From positions 806,001-870,000 of the forward strand of contig MU278349.1 in NCBI GenBank assembly GCA_022385755.1: a stretch of DNA of 64,000 nucleotides, read 5' to 3'. The translations under genes were made by a program, and so were the position numbers. Source of the DNA: Trametopsis cervina. Its lineage: Eukaryota; Basidiomycota; Agaricomycetes; Polyporales; Irpicaceae. Positions 54,678 to 64,000 of this stretch are shown here, in pieces; the first letter of the stretch is position 1; each line of letters begins with the position of its first letter. The notes below the pieces were generated by a model. It saw only the letters and a list, made by a program, of their open reading frames with translations. It ran no database searches and had not been told where the DNA came from.

Positions 54678-55072
54678 ACGATGAACGAGACACGCTCCCA
54701 TCATGCCCCATCATGCCATAGAACGACCATTTACGTGCTGTAATGTATCACTATCCTATCTTTCCTGGTTTGAGTTGTGTTCCCTCTCTCTGTTGTATTC
54801 CCTCTTGTACTTGCCTCCGCCTTGATGGTTGGAGTCTTTGTATGTAACCTAGAATATATTATTTCGTCTGAATTCTGTGCAGTGCAGTGGCACCGTAAGT
54901 ATATGTCGTCATATGAGTATGAGTAGCAGCTGCGTACCACGTGAAATGTGAGAGAAAGGCACGGCAGTCCCCGATAGCCTTTTTTCTCAATCACTCCGGG
55001 CCGTCATCGGCCACTATAATGGGCGACTTCTGCTTTGTCTCTTACACCTGAAAGCAAGTGCGGCTCCTCGGG
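54678..55072. other. Intergenic region
   Basis: 395 bases of HMG-box 3' flank and DBP8 promoter. A minus-strand ORF (54731-54994) has no motifs. Nothing else recognised. Confidence 0.4.
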
Positions 55073-57217
55073 ATGGCAGGCAAGCGAAGAAATCTAACTA
55101 CGGATGACTTGCTGCGTATGCAAGAGGACGGGCCCAGGAAGCGTGCAAAACAAGAAGTCTCTTTGTTGGACTTGGACGACTCAGACTCTGAATCATCCGT
55201 ACGGGTACCGCGTTCGTTTGGCCTCGAGAAAGAAACAGACGAAGAGCATGGGTCGAATTCGGAGTCAGGCTCAGGGAGTGAGGATGAAGCGATGGACGGC
55301 GAAGGAGACAGCGATGGGGATGGAAGTGAAGAAGAACTCGGCGCATTTCCTCAGCATCTACTCGCAGACGAGGACGAGGACGATACGTCTGAACCTTCTC
55401 GAGTTTCAATAATACCTAGAAAGTCTTTCCAGGCCGAACAAAAGCCGCTTACTGCACCGCCGTTGAAAGCGACGTCCTTCGAGGCTCTAGGAATCTCCCC
55501 GGCTATAATGAATGCACTGGCCAAGATGTCCATTCGACTGCCGACGGAGATTCAGGCTGCGTGCATACCTGCTCTTCTGCAAGGCGAGTAGGATATTACA
55601 TTGATTTTGAAGCTATATCTGACATAGTTGTATGTAAGGTAGAGACTGCATAGGCAATGCTAAAACAGGTTCAGGAAAGACGATCGCATTCGCGTTGCCT
55701 ATATTACAGAAGCTTTCTGTGGATCCCTATGGGATATTCGCACTGGTGCTAACACCGACGAGGTGAGTTTGTGCAACCAAGTGTTGCGTGTGGTGTTTCT
55801 GAATGTACCTCGTAGAGAACTGGCCTTCCAGATCTCGGAGCAGTTCGCTGTTTTGGGATCCTCGCTCAATCTACGGACTGCTGTTGTAGTGGGCGGTATG
55901 GACATGATAGCTCAAGCTCTTGAACTAGGCAACCGGCCGCACGTTGTCGTGGCCACCCCCGGTCGCATAGTGGATCATCTCAGGAGTAGTAGCGGCGAAT
56001 GGGACCTATCGAGGGTGAAGTTCCTAGTACGTGTCTGAGCTCTTTGTCACCGCAAAGTGATCAGACACTCACATTTAATCACCAGGTACTAGATGAGGCA
56101 GATCGGTTACTCACACCTACATTCGCTCCTGAGCTATCCTACCTCTTCGAAGCCATACCAAAAGAACGTCAAACATGCCTGTTTACCGCCACTTGGGCCC
56201 CTTCCATAGAAGCCATAGCCGAGGCGCCACCGAAACCAGGAAAGCAAAAACCCTTCGTGCATAAGATCACCCAGACGTATGTTTATACTATTTTTAATCT
56301 TAAGACTGTCTTTCTCTAACTTCGACGCTGCAGCGTCGAGACTGTGGAGACTTTGAAGCAACATTATATTCTCGTTCCCTCACATGTCCGAGAATCATAT
56401 CTATACTACCTCCTATGCAATCCCCCTGAGTCCACCGTCCACCTCCGTCGCGCCCCTCCAGAACCTACCAAACACTCCAAAAAGGGCTCTGTCAAGCCAC
56501 CCAAAGCAAAGAAGCCAGCAAAGAAATCCGCCTCCGCCTCGCAAGAGGAAGAGATCGTCCAACCACCGCCCACCATCATCTTCTGCGCACGCCCGCGCAC
56601 CGCCGCCTACCTCACCGCTCTCCTCAAGACTCTCAATATCCGCTCGACAGCGCTACACTCCCGGTTAACGCAGCGCGAGCGCCTTACCTCTCTCGGCCTA
56701 TTCAGGTCGAGTGTCGTGCCTGTATTGGTGTCGACGGATGTCGGCGCGCGTGGATTGGATATCGCGGACGTTGCGATGGTGGTGAATTGGGATATGCCGG
56801 GTGAGCCGGAGGAGTATACGCACCGGGTGGGAAGGACGGCGCGTGCGGGTAGGGGAGGTATAGCGGTCAGTTTTGTGACGGAGAGGGATGAGGAGAGGGT
56901 GTTGAAGGTCGAGGAGCGTATTAGTGAGTATGCTGACTCTGCTTATGACTCGTTAAATACTGATCCGTTTGCTCTGTGATGCTAGAAACCAAGTTGACTG
57001 AGATGCAGCTGCCGGAGGCTAAGGTGCTCATAAGCCTCAATGCGGTGTCTACCGCGAAGCGTCTGGCGAACATGGTATGTCCCTATCCTTCTAGCAGGAT
57101 GGCAACTCGCTGACTGACTTTACATTTCAGGAGCTTCATGATTCAGATTTCGGCAAGCGTGAGGAGGTACATCGCATCAAGAGCGCAAAGCGCAGGGCAG
57201 ATGTAGGAGAGTCGTGA
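55073..57217 (+). CDS. DBP8: DEAD-box RNA helicase Dbp8 (DDX49)
   Basis: Nucleolar ATP-dependent helicase for 18S rRNA/40S maturation. It starts [17 protein letters not shown]; an acidic, serine-rich N-terminal extension of about 100 residues precedes the Q motif ([36 protein letters not shown]). Motif I is [10 protein letters not shown], Ia LTPTREL, Ib [69 protein letters not shown] and [13 protein letters not shown] Lys/Ala/Pro-rich insert ([19 protein letters not shown]) sits at the start of the second RecA domain. The C-terminal exons give [20 protein letters not shown] and [20 protein letters not shown], typical of Dbp8. Seven exons, about 600 residues. Motif III is TAT instead of SAT, as is common in this subgroup. 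Confidence 0.9.
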
Positions 57218-57368
57218 CATCTACGCAATCTGTGCAAGGTATCATCCATACGAGGTGTTCATACACATAATATTATCTCGAGCGACAGTAATCTGTGCAT
57301 TGCCCACATCCGAAGCTTTCTGTCTCAGGTATCGTACAATTCATTATTTTGCTCTAGACTATCACGCT

Positions 57369-58362
57369 TCACTTCTGCAAAGCCTCCAAGATCGCCTTCC
57401 CGACGGGCGCCGCGCTCGCGGGGTTCTGCCCAGTGATGAGCTTGCCGTCAACGACGACCTTGGGCTGCCACGCGCCAGCCCTGACGTACGATCCCCCGAG
57501 CTCGGTGATGCGGTCCTCGAGCAAGAACGGGATCGCCTCGACCTTGTGCACCGCGTGCTCCTCTTCGTTCGAGAATCCGGTGAACTGCTTGCCCGCGAAG
57601 ATGGACTTGCCGGAGGCATCAGTCGCGCCAACGAGTGCGCTATAACGACGCATATACTCAATCAGCCGCTGCGATTGAGAGGAACACGAAGGTGGGGATG
57701 GTACTCACGCAGGACCATGGCACACCGCGCTGGTGATCTTTCCCTTCTGCCAGAACGCGCTCGCGAGCTTCGCGTTCTCGGGGTCGCTCGCGAGGTCAAG
57801 GACGGGCCCGTGCCCGCCGACGTAGAAGATGGCGTCGTAGTCGTCTGCGGAGACGGCGGAGAGCGGCTTGGCAGAGGCGAGTTTGGCTTTGACGGTCTCG
57901 TCGTTTAGGAACTTGACGGACTCTTCGTCTTCTTTGTATGACTGCACAAGGGGGTAAGTGTGAGCAGGCAGACGAGAGAGGGGAAAAGGGGGGACGTACG
58001 TCGACACTGGACGGGTCGATGGGCGGGTTGGCACCCTTTGGTGATGCGAAGTCGATGTCGGCGTGCGGCGCGAGGACTGTAAAGGGGTGACATTGATCAG
58101 CTACCGTCTACGTGCGTCATAGGAACGGGATGCGTACCATAGTACGGGTGAGCCGCCTCAGGCAAGAACCATCCCTGCGAAATAGCACAGATCGTCAGCA
58201 AGCGCGTCCGACGGTAGCGGTCAAGAGAAGCATAGTGTTCTCCAAGGCATTAATATCGAATGCGACGGGACCGGGTCCAAGGGGGATCGCAGCACTCACC
58301 GTCGGTTCGTCCGTAAGCGTCTTGTTGGCGGATGTGAACACAAAGAGTACGCGGGGAGACAT
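57369..58362 (-). CDS. DJ-1/PfpI family protein, Hsp31/glyoxalase III-like
   Basis: Cofactor-independent methylglyoxal hydrolase/deglycase or protective chaperone. Five exons, about 240 residues. It starts MSPRVLFVFTSANKTLTDEP and continues GWFLPEAAHPYYV, LAPHADIDFASPKGANPPID, DYDAIFYVGGHGPVLDLAS, and ITSAVCHGPA with the nucleophilic cysteine in the 'AVCHGPA' elbow. The last exon has GATDASGKSIFAGKQFTGFS, VEAIPFLLEDRITELGGSYV, WQPKVVVDGKLITGQNPASA and ends AILEALQK. The conserved glutamate before PY (PEAAHPYY) and the histidine of the catalytic set are present. A TATATAA lies 160 bases upstream, in line with stress-induced expression. Confidence 0.9.
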
Positions 58363-58521
58363 TATTGTGGATTATGAGCTGCGATATTGCTTGAGCATCG
58401 GAACGTTGCACAAACACAGCGAGGGACTTACAAACGGTGTTGGTTGGTTGTGTGTGTATGTGAGAGAAAGAGAGAAAAGGTAACTTGTGTGTGGTGTTTT
58501 ACCTTGCCACCCTCACACACC

Positions 58522-58528
58522 TTATATA
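58522..58528 (-). promoter_or_regulatory. TATA box of the DJ-1-like gene
   Basis: The minus strand reads TATATAA about 160 bases before the ATG at 58362; part of the interval may be a leader intron. Confidence 0.45.
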
Positions 58529-59610
58529 GTCGACGATGACATAGCCGGCACCACGACGGTCTCTCCGTTACCGGTGAAAAAACAGTACAAACCAGAGTCT
58601 CTAGCAAAGCCGTGTGTTTCCCTTGCTACCTCTGTGGATGAGTAAGCACTCAAGTAAAGGGGCCGTTGTGCTAATGCTGGCGTACATGATCGCGACTGTC
58701 TAGTGTAACCTTGTATGAACACAGCCGTGAGACCGTTGCATATCATCGAATGCTCCTGATCTACGCTAACTTTGATAGAAGTGACTTGCATTCCCGAGAA
58801 TCATACCGAACACTTAGTAATGGCGTGCAAGCAGGGGCAAGGAGGTTGTATGCTCGTTAGCGCGACGTCATCCCACATCCCGCCGGGACCGGGTATTCAT
58901 TTACACAGTAAGTAGAAGCCCGCAACCACAATTGATCCGTTCCAAAAAAAATGCGATTTGCTCTGCCCTATGCGTGTATACCATACGGAACATTCGCTGA
59001 CTACTACCGTACAAGTTGATTACAAACAAACACATGTCATGTCGTGTTGACGTGCTGTGTTGGAAAAGCGGGATGGGTGTTGTTCTAGTACCCTTAGTTT
59101 ATCTTATATATTACTGTAAGTAACGTCCGTTTGGTCCTGCCCTGTGCGACGGTGATGTCAAAGCGAGCAAGAAAAAAGAAAGGACGAGGCTCGACAGGGT
59201 AGACGACAAACGGGATGGATGGGTGAACTGAACTGGAGTTCGGAAAGCTAGAGGAGGAGGAGGAGGGAAGAGTATGGACCCTGCGCGTTTATTTACCGGG
59301 CCCAGGCATCTCTGTTCCGCGCTCTTGAAAGAAGAGGAAGAAAGCGAAAGCCGGTGAGGAAGAAAGTATGCGATCGTGATATAATACAATTGATGTTCGA
59401 TTCTGTTGAATTGCCGAGGTCGATGTGTTGCCTGATGAGATAAGAAAAAAGAGGAACCGATGCTGCTGCAAATTAATTGCACCGTAATGAGGGAGTCGGC
59501 AGGTTGGATGGTCGGCCGTCGTGTATGCGAGGAGACTGGGACCGCGAGCCATGCCGGCCCATGATAAACACGCCAAGAGGGGGCTGGAAAGTCCAGCAAA
59601 AGAGCCAAGA
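58529..59610. other. Intergenic region (1.1 kb)
   Basis: DJ-1 promoter and 3' flank of the BTB gene. ORFs at 58522-58791 and 59111-59704 on the minus strand have no motifs; the second overlaps the BTB 3' end in a different frame. Confidence 0.4.
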
Positions 59611-60796
59611 TTAAATGGTTCGCTGTGGGTTTGCTCAGTTCGAGCTGCAAGAGCACCATGGATCGAAGCGGGGAAACACACCTTAACAAGAGTCCACTGC
59701 ACAACTAACTGCTTGACACGTTCTCTCAATGCCGACTTGCATATCTCACACGAAAGATGCTCTCCCAGCGGCCCCAGCGCGCTCTCCATCGCTATTGTCG
59801 ACAAGTCTGGCCGCGCGTCCCACGCCAAATACGCACTCGCCAGCGCCCATGCCCTCGTCAGCTTCTTCTGCTCGTAGAATCCGCAGTCCATCGTGGGCGG
59901 ATGTCCCTCCGGCGGGGGCAGCAGAAGCCGTTTTAGCGCATCTACGCGGCCGAGATGCAGGAAGAACATCTTTTTGAGGTACACTGGACCCATTTTGAGC
60001 GCGTCTTCGTCTGAGATGTTGGATAGAGGGAAAGTCAGGAGATGCGTTGAGACTTGCACGGCGAGATCGTGTAGTCCGTGCTGTGCGGCGCACGAGTATA
60101 CCTCTACTGGTGAGGCGGGCGATTGTGCGAGAAGATGCTGATACAGGGGCGTCGAGGGCGAGATGCATTTCTGTAGGGAGACGCCGTACTTTGCGAGGGC
60201 TGAAACTGCAGCTATGAGGACCGGAATGGAGGGGTTGTAGAGCACGCACGGCATGCAATATATAGCATGCATCATAACGTTGAGCACGGCGGAGGATTCA
60301 GAGAGGGGAACGATTGGACCAACGTCGTCCTTGTCCTTTGCGGAGGAGGACGAGCCACTGCCGTCTGGGTTTGTGCTAGCAGATTCGACGACATCATCAG
60401 GTATGAGGCCGTTGAATTTTGTGGTGGAGGCTGTGACGACTCGATGGATGTGGGCGTAAAAGAAGACCGCGTCTGACGAGACGAAAATAATGTCCGGTTG
60501 TTGGGGAAGAAGATTCGCGCCGGGGTAGAACGTCGTGGAGACAGAGACGATGGTAGGCTCTTCTACCTCTTCCACTGGCGAACCATGCGCGGATGCCTAT
60601 GAGAAGGAGATGAGTACAATTTCGAGAGCGACAAGAGGGGACATACAGGTGGCGTGAGCAGTGCCCTCGGTGTCGAACCACTGGGCAACAATGTCTCTAT
60701 TCTTTCCGCGACAGGCTTCTCCTGTATGGAGCAGGAGGGACTGGCCACGCTCTCCACAGGGCTCGAGACGAATTGCAGCCAATCTGGAGTGTCCAT
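59611..60796 (-). CDS. BTB/POZ-domain protein
   Basis: Fungal BTB protein of unknown partner. Three exons. Exon 1 starts MDTPDWLQFVSSPVESVASP; a 48-base intron (about 60598-60645) leads to ASAHGSPVEEVEEPTIVSVS. The BTB core is QPDIIFVSSDAVFFYAHIHR and VVTASTTKFNGLIPDD, then after an acidic serine-rich loop VLNVMMHAIYCMPCVLYNPS. An alpha-helical C-terminal domain has VEVYSCAAQHGLHDLAVQVS, MGPVYLKKMFFLHLGRVDAL, and ALGPLGEHLSCEICKSALRE. The last intron is 59623-59681; splicing it joins VVQWTLVK to RTI and a stop, the usual ending of this fungal family. Without splicing the frame stays open to 59289. About 375 residues. Confidence 0.75.
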
Positions 60797-61742
60797 TTCT
60801 CTTCGAGTGTGTGAGGAACTAAACAGACTAGAATTCAACCAAGGCGGTGCGCGACGTAGTAGGTTCCTGGGCGGGCTGGTGAAACAGGACGCGCGACTGT
60901 ATGCGTGCAGAGGTCGAGGAGAACGAGCGCGAAGGGAAGGGGGACGTCGGGTCGACCGTTGACGAAGACGAACGTTGCGGCAGAGGGGCAATCAGCCAGG
61001 TCGGCCACGGACAGCCCGCGCCATATAAGGCGGGGACTGAATATGCTTGGACGAGAGTGGTCTGCAACGCGTGTGAATCCGCGAAGAGGAGATGAGAGGC
61101 TGCATCTAGCACTTACATCAGACGCCCACTGCCATTGGAGCGATTCGTCTCCCGATCCGATCAGTCCGTTTGCGAGGTCTGCCTCATGCAGCTGCGCCGG
61201 TCCAGAGTCGTACCCCAAGCCGAACTGCACCTCTGCCTCCTCCCATTTTCCGCCACCGCCATACCGCTGCTGGCCAAGGATCCACTGCGGCACGCAAACT
61301 ATCATCCTCTGTGCACATAACAGCGCGTCTGCCTCCGAGAAAACCCACCTCGCTGGCCGCGCGTTGCTCTCACAGACTGGAGCAACAGACCAACATGTTC
61401 CGTGATGCCCTGGCTGTGCAGGTGGCTCCTCACACACACCGAAGCGTATCGACAGGGACTGATATTGGAGCACGTCGCTGCCACGGAATGTTCTGGACTC
61501 GGGCAACCATTCACTTTCTCGAATCAACCCGCACCTCCTGGGACGCGAGCGAATACAACACGCCAGATTGGCGCACCACTGCCGGGATCTTGTTCCGAAC
61601 CGCAATTTTATGGGCTCCTCGTCATGGATGATTTCGCCTCTGTATGCGTGTCTGGGTCTAGGCCTGCCCATCCACGTCGCGCAATGGCTGACTGCCAGGT
61701 CCGCTGATGGTCGACGCACTTTGTGTGTCCGTGTTTGCAAAG
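60797..61742. other. Divergent region between BTB and Hsp20 genes
   Basis: Contains a long minus-strand ORF (60835-61959, 374 codons) and two plus-strand ORFs (60905-61405, 61170-61631). None shows a recognisable domain, and the long ORF extends over the heat-shock elements of the Hsp20 promoter. I treat all as chance ORFs in GC-rich DNA, with low certainty. Confidence 0.4.
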
Positions 61743-61829
61743 TTCCCGAAGCGGAACTCAACGCCAAGGAACAGACGCGCGGTTTCTGGATCATTCCAAG
61801 CGGAAACGGCCAGCATTTCGCGAAGTTTC
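61743..61829 (+). promoter_or_regulatory. Heat-shock element cluster upstream of Hsp20
   Basis: Three HSF-type sites within 90 bases: TTCccGAAgcGGA (61743-61755, one mismatch in the third unit), TTCtgGATcaTTC (61784-61796, one mismatch in the middle unit), and TTCgcGAAgtTTC (61817-61829, a perfect inverted nTTCn/nGAAn trimer). The nearest is 34 bases upstream of the TATA box. Confidence 0.75.
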
Positions 61830-61862
61830 GACGTGGCCATGGTACAATGCCCAACAGCAAGA

Positions 61863-61869
61863 TATAAAC
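61863..61869 (+). promoter_or_regulatory. TATA box of the Hsp20 gene
   Basis: TATAAAC lies 104 bases upstream of the ATG at 61967 and just downstream of the heat-shock elements. Confidence 0.65.
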
Positions 61870-61966
61870 GAGCCCGCTATGCCACCCAGCTGGCTCAGCA
61901 AAGAAATCGCAGACAAACCAACGCAACCGCACTACCACTACTACTAATCTTCTAAGCAACTCCGCA

Positions 61967-62578
61967 ATGTCGCTCTCGCAGTTCTTCTACGAGCCCTTCT
62001 ACTCCCTCTCCGACTTCGACCGCTTGTTTGACGACGCGTTTAACGCGCGCTCAAACAGGTCCACAAGACCTCGTGGTCAGCTCGCCCAACAAGACCAGAA
62101 CGGGTCTGGCAGCGGATTCAGGGCATTGAGACCAAGGTAGGTTTCTCCTCATCAATTCTAGTATATGCATTTTACTGAATACTTATCGGAACCAGAATCG
62201 ACGTTCATGAAGACGCCGCAAACAACACTATCACCGCTACCTTCGAGCTTCCCGGCCTGAAGAAGGAAGACCTCAACATCGACGTGCACAATAACGTGCT
62301 CACCGTTTCTGGTGAGTCAAAGGTCTCTTCAGACCGCGACGAGAACGGTTGGGCCGTGCGCGAGCGTCGATATGGGCGCTTCGAGCGGTCGATCCCTCTC
62401 CCTCAGGGTGTAAAGGTAGGCTGCTCTTCAATTCTGAGATCGCTACTTCGCGGCAGGTACTGACGAGTTGTTTTGGCAGAGCGAGGATATCAAAGCCGGG
62501 CTGGAAAACGGTGTCTTGACTGTATCCTTCCCGCAGACTACCCCTGAGCAAGCCCCCAAGAAGATCACTATTTCGTGA
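61967..62578 (+). CDS. Small heat-shock protein, Hsp20/alpha-crystallin family
   Basis: ATP-independent holdase chaperone forming oligomers. Three exons, about 160 residues. It starts MSLSQFFYEPFYSLSDFDRL, then DDAFNARSNR, the usual aromatic N-terminal arm of fungal Hsp20s, and after an intron (about 62137-62197) IDVHEDAANNTITATFELPG and LKKEDLNIDVHNNVLTVSGE. ERRYGRFERSIPLPQGVK ends exon 2; exon 3 gives SEDIKAGLENGVLTVSFPQT with the alpha-crystallin signature GVLTV, and KKITIS at the end, containing an I-x-I motif. The promoter carries heat-shock elements and a TATA box, so heat induction by HSF is expected. Confidence 0.95.
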
Positions 62579-63130
62579 ACTGGTGGACAACACACTGCTG
62601 CTCACCCTCGGGATACGCTCAAAAGTTTCACACTGGTGTCAAATGCCTTAACTGTATAGTATGCTTGGTGGGAATATGCTTTGAATATAATCTGTTGGTT
62701 GTGTATATCTAAAAGCTCTAGTTGCGGCTAGGGTTCCTGAGGATCTCAAAGACGAGCAAGAAGCTGAAGAACACCACCCTGTGAACCTGATAAACCTTGC
62801 GCTCGACGATCCCTTAAATCCGCTGGACGGCGCCGACGAAGAGAACGGCCCCGTTGTCTCGCAATCCAGAGTACCCTCCGATTCTTCAAAAATGGCCCGT
62901 GCTGGTTCATATAACGGCACACGCAGCCACGGCAATGAGGGCAACGAGGAGAACACTCCGATTCACGATAGGAGCCAAACATTTGAGCGGACATTGCACT
63001 CCGCTAAGTCATCGAAGCGGCCGCTTGATGAGCAACCGAACGAAAGCGAGAGGAAATTTGGGAAATGCAAGAATGACATTCTGAGGTGCAATATTACGAT
63101 ATAATCTATCAAGACGCGATATATCCCAAT
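62579..63130. other. Hsp20 3' flank and unresolved possible minus-strand gene
   Basis: Open frames exist on both strands: plus 62781-63104 (charged, starting MNLINLALDDPLNPLDGADE) and minus 62648-62956. In a third minus-strand frame a segment IVERKVYQVHRVVFFSFLLV-FEILRNPSRN ends at a stop at 62718 and looks like a C-terminal membrane anchor. A CT-rich (minus-strand) region upstream at 63131-63560 would suit a promoter. I could not assemble a convincing gene. Confidence 0.3.
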
Positions 63131-63240
63131 CTGTAAGTTGGGGTGGGTGTGTGGGGGAGGTGTTGAGGTGTGTGTGTGTGGGAAGGGTTGGAGAGGGGGA
63201 GGTGGCGGCGGCGGCGGCAAAAAAACAAAAAGCAGACAAG
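63131..63240 (+). repeat. G-rich low complexity and (GGC)n
   Basis: Runs of three to five G separated by short T/A/GT spacers from 63139 to 63201, then about five GGC units and an A-run. The G tracts could form a G-quadruplex on the plus strand. A second purine-rich stretch with G runs lies at 63355-63390. Confidence 0.6.
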
Positions 63241-63789
63241 GTGGCCGCAGCCGTGCTCAAGTAAGGCTCGCGACAGGTAGCCAACCCGCGTGGGCGATAC
63301 GTGAACACTAGAAGGTAAAGAGACAAAGGGAGAAAAACATCGTTAAAAGGGGTAGCAGAGGGTGGGAGAAGAGGGGGGTGGGAAAAGGATGATGGTGATG
63401 GGAGACAATGCGAGTTCATGTCCGTATAGGATGGTAGTGAAGCCGGTTGCGGCCTGGTAGAGCGTATGGATATTGAGTGACGCCGGATCTTGTATCCAAT
63501 AGCTGGTGAGGCGTCGTATAAGGTGTAGTCCAAGGTTTCGTAGGAGCAGAGACAGAGACGATGACATGTGGTGATGTCTGAATGTGGACCAAAGTAAGTA
63601 CTAAAACACTAAGATAACGCTGCAAATAACTGACCGTTGGTTCTGTTTTACAGCTACGTGGGGCGTCTTCTCGTGACGCGATGTTTCCCTCTCGACCGCA
63701 GGGGTCTCAAGACAAAATATCGATGACCCAGGGAGGCTCGAGATTGGTAAAGCTGGTCCATCCAAGTCAGCAACGATCAAGCACATGAC

Positions 63790-64000
63790 ACCGAAGGACA
63801 TACCATAACCAAATGCCCCGTTGCATTTCGTTCTGTAGACCCGAAGACTGGATGGCGAGTCTTTCTGCGTGCGGCGAGCGGTCGGTGCATAGCCTGACGT
63901 CGCGTGCCACCTGAGCGATTGTTGCTAAGAGAGTGCTCGCTTGCGTGGAGCTGCTAGTGCACGACGTTGAAGTTGATGTTCGCGACGGTGACCCTTGCAC
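63790..64000 (-). CDS. Possible exon of a gene running off the window edge
   Basis: A minus-strand frame open to the window edge reads STLLATIAQVARDVRLCTDR then SPHAERLAIQSSGLQNEMQR-GIWLW and meets a plausible donor (gtatgtcc) near 63808. The helical, non-repetitive composition looks coding, but there is no recognisable domain and no start is visible. This is tentative. Confidence 0.25.

Noticed and set aside
55073..57217. Considered whether the basic insert and TAT motif III mark the helicase as inactive
   Set aside because: All ATP-binding and coupling motifs ([17 protein letters not shown]) are present and TAT occurs in active Dbp8-type helicases.
57255..57908. 217-codon plus-strand ORF over the DJ-1-like gene
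   Set aside because: Antisense shadow of the DJ-1 exons; the minus strand carries the family motifs.

Overview
This window is nuclear DNA from a filamentous basidiomycete, most likely an Agaricomycete. Nearly every gene is broken by many 45-80 base GT-AG introns. Genes lie a few hundred bases apart on both strands. An AA9 lytic polysaccharide monooxygenase, a thaumatin-like small secreted 'glycopeptide', fungal MFS transporters and conserved eukaryotic housekeeping genes are all present. I found no tRNA, rRNA or CRISPR sequence and no intact transposon.

Layout. 0-20 kb is transport-rich. It holds the 28-base last exon of an MFS gene cut by the window edge, followed by its apparent tandem paralog (340-2736), a secreted thaumatin-like protein (minus), a large unknown nuclear protein (5359-7903), a six-cysteine small secreted protein (8941-9542), a DHA1-type drug/polyamine antiporter (minus, 9842-12256), an AARSD1-type alanyl-tRNA editing protein, and two tandem ACS-family (Tna1/Dal5-like) transporters (15192-19552). 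20-30 kb is housekeeping: a U1A/U2B'' snRNP protein, ceramide synthase LAG1, ESCRT-III SNF7, the lipin phosphatase NEM1 and flavocytochrome b2 (CYB2). 30-35 kb holds a 1.77 kb direct repeat, two decayed copies of what looks like a membrane-protein gene, flanking an intact MOB1.

35-44 kb has the AA9 LPMO, two tandem aldo-keto reductases, a CCDC97 homolog and a divergent GHSMGG serine hydrolase. 44-52 kb has NAA10, the F-box/LRR protein GRR1, an unknown protein, LSM3 and U1C sharing a 152-base divergent promoter, and SUA5. 52-64 kb has an HMG-box factor, the DEAD-box helicase DBP8, a DJ-1/Hsp31-type protein, a BTB protein, and an Hsp20 with heat-shock elements in its promoter. The last 1.4 kb is unresolved.

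I see no biosynthetic cluster or defence-like operon. The themes are tandem duplication (two transporter pairs, one reductase pair, one segmental repeat) and an unplanned concentration of RNA-processing genes (U1A/U2B'', U1C, LSM3, CCDC97, DBP8). Gene ends below come from hand-assembled introns; start and stop codons are better supported than every internal splice site.
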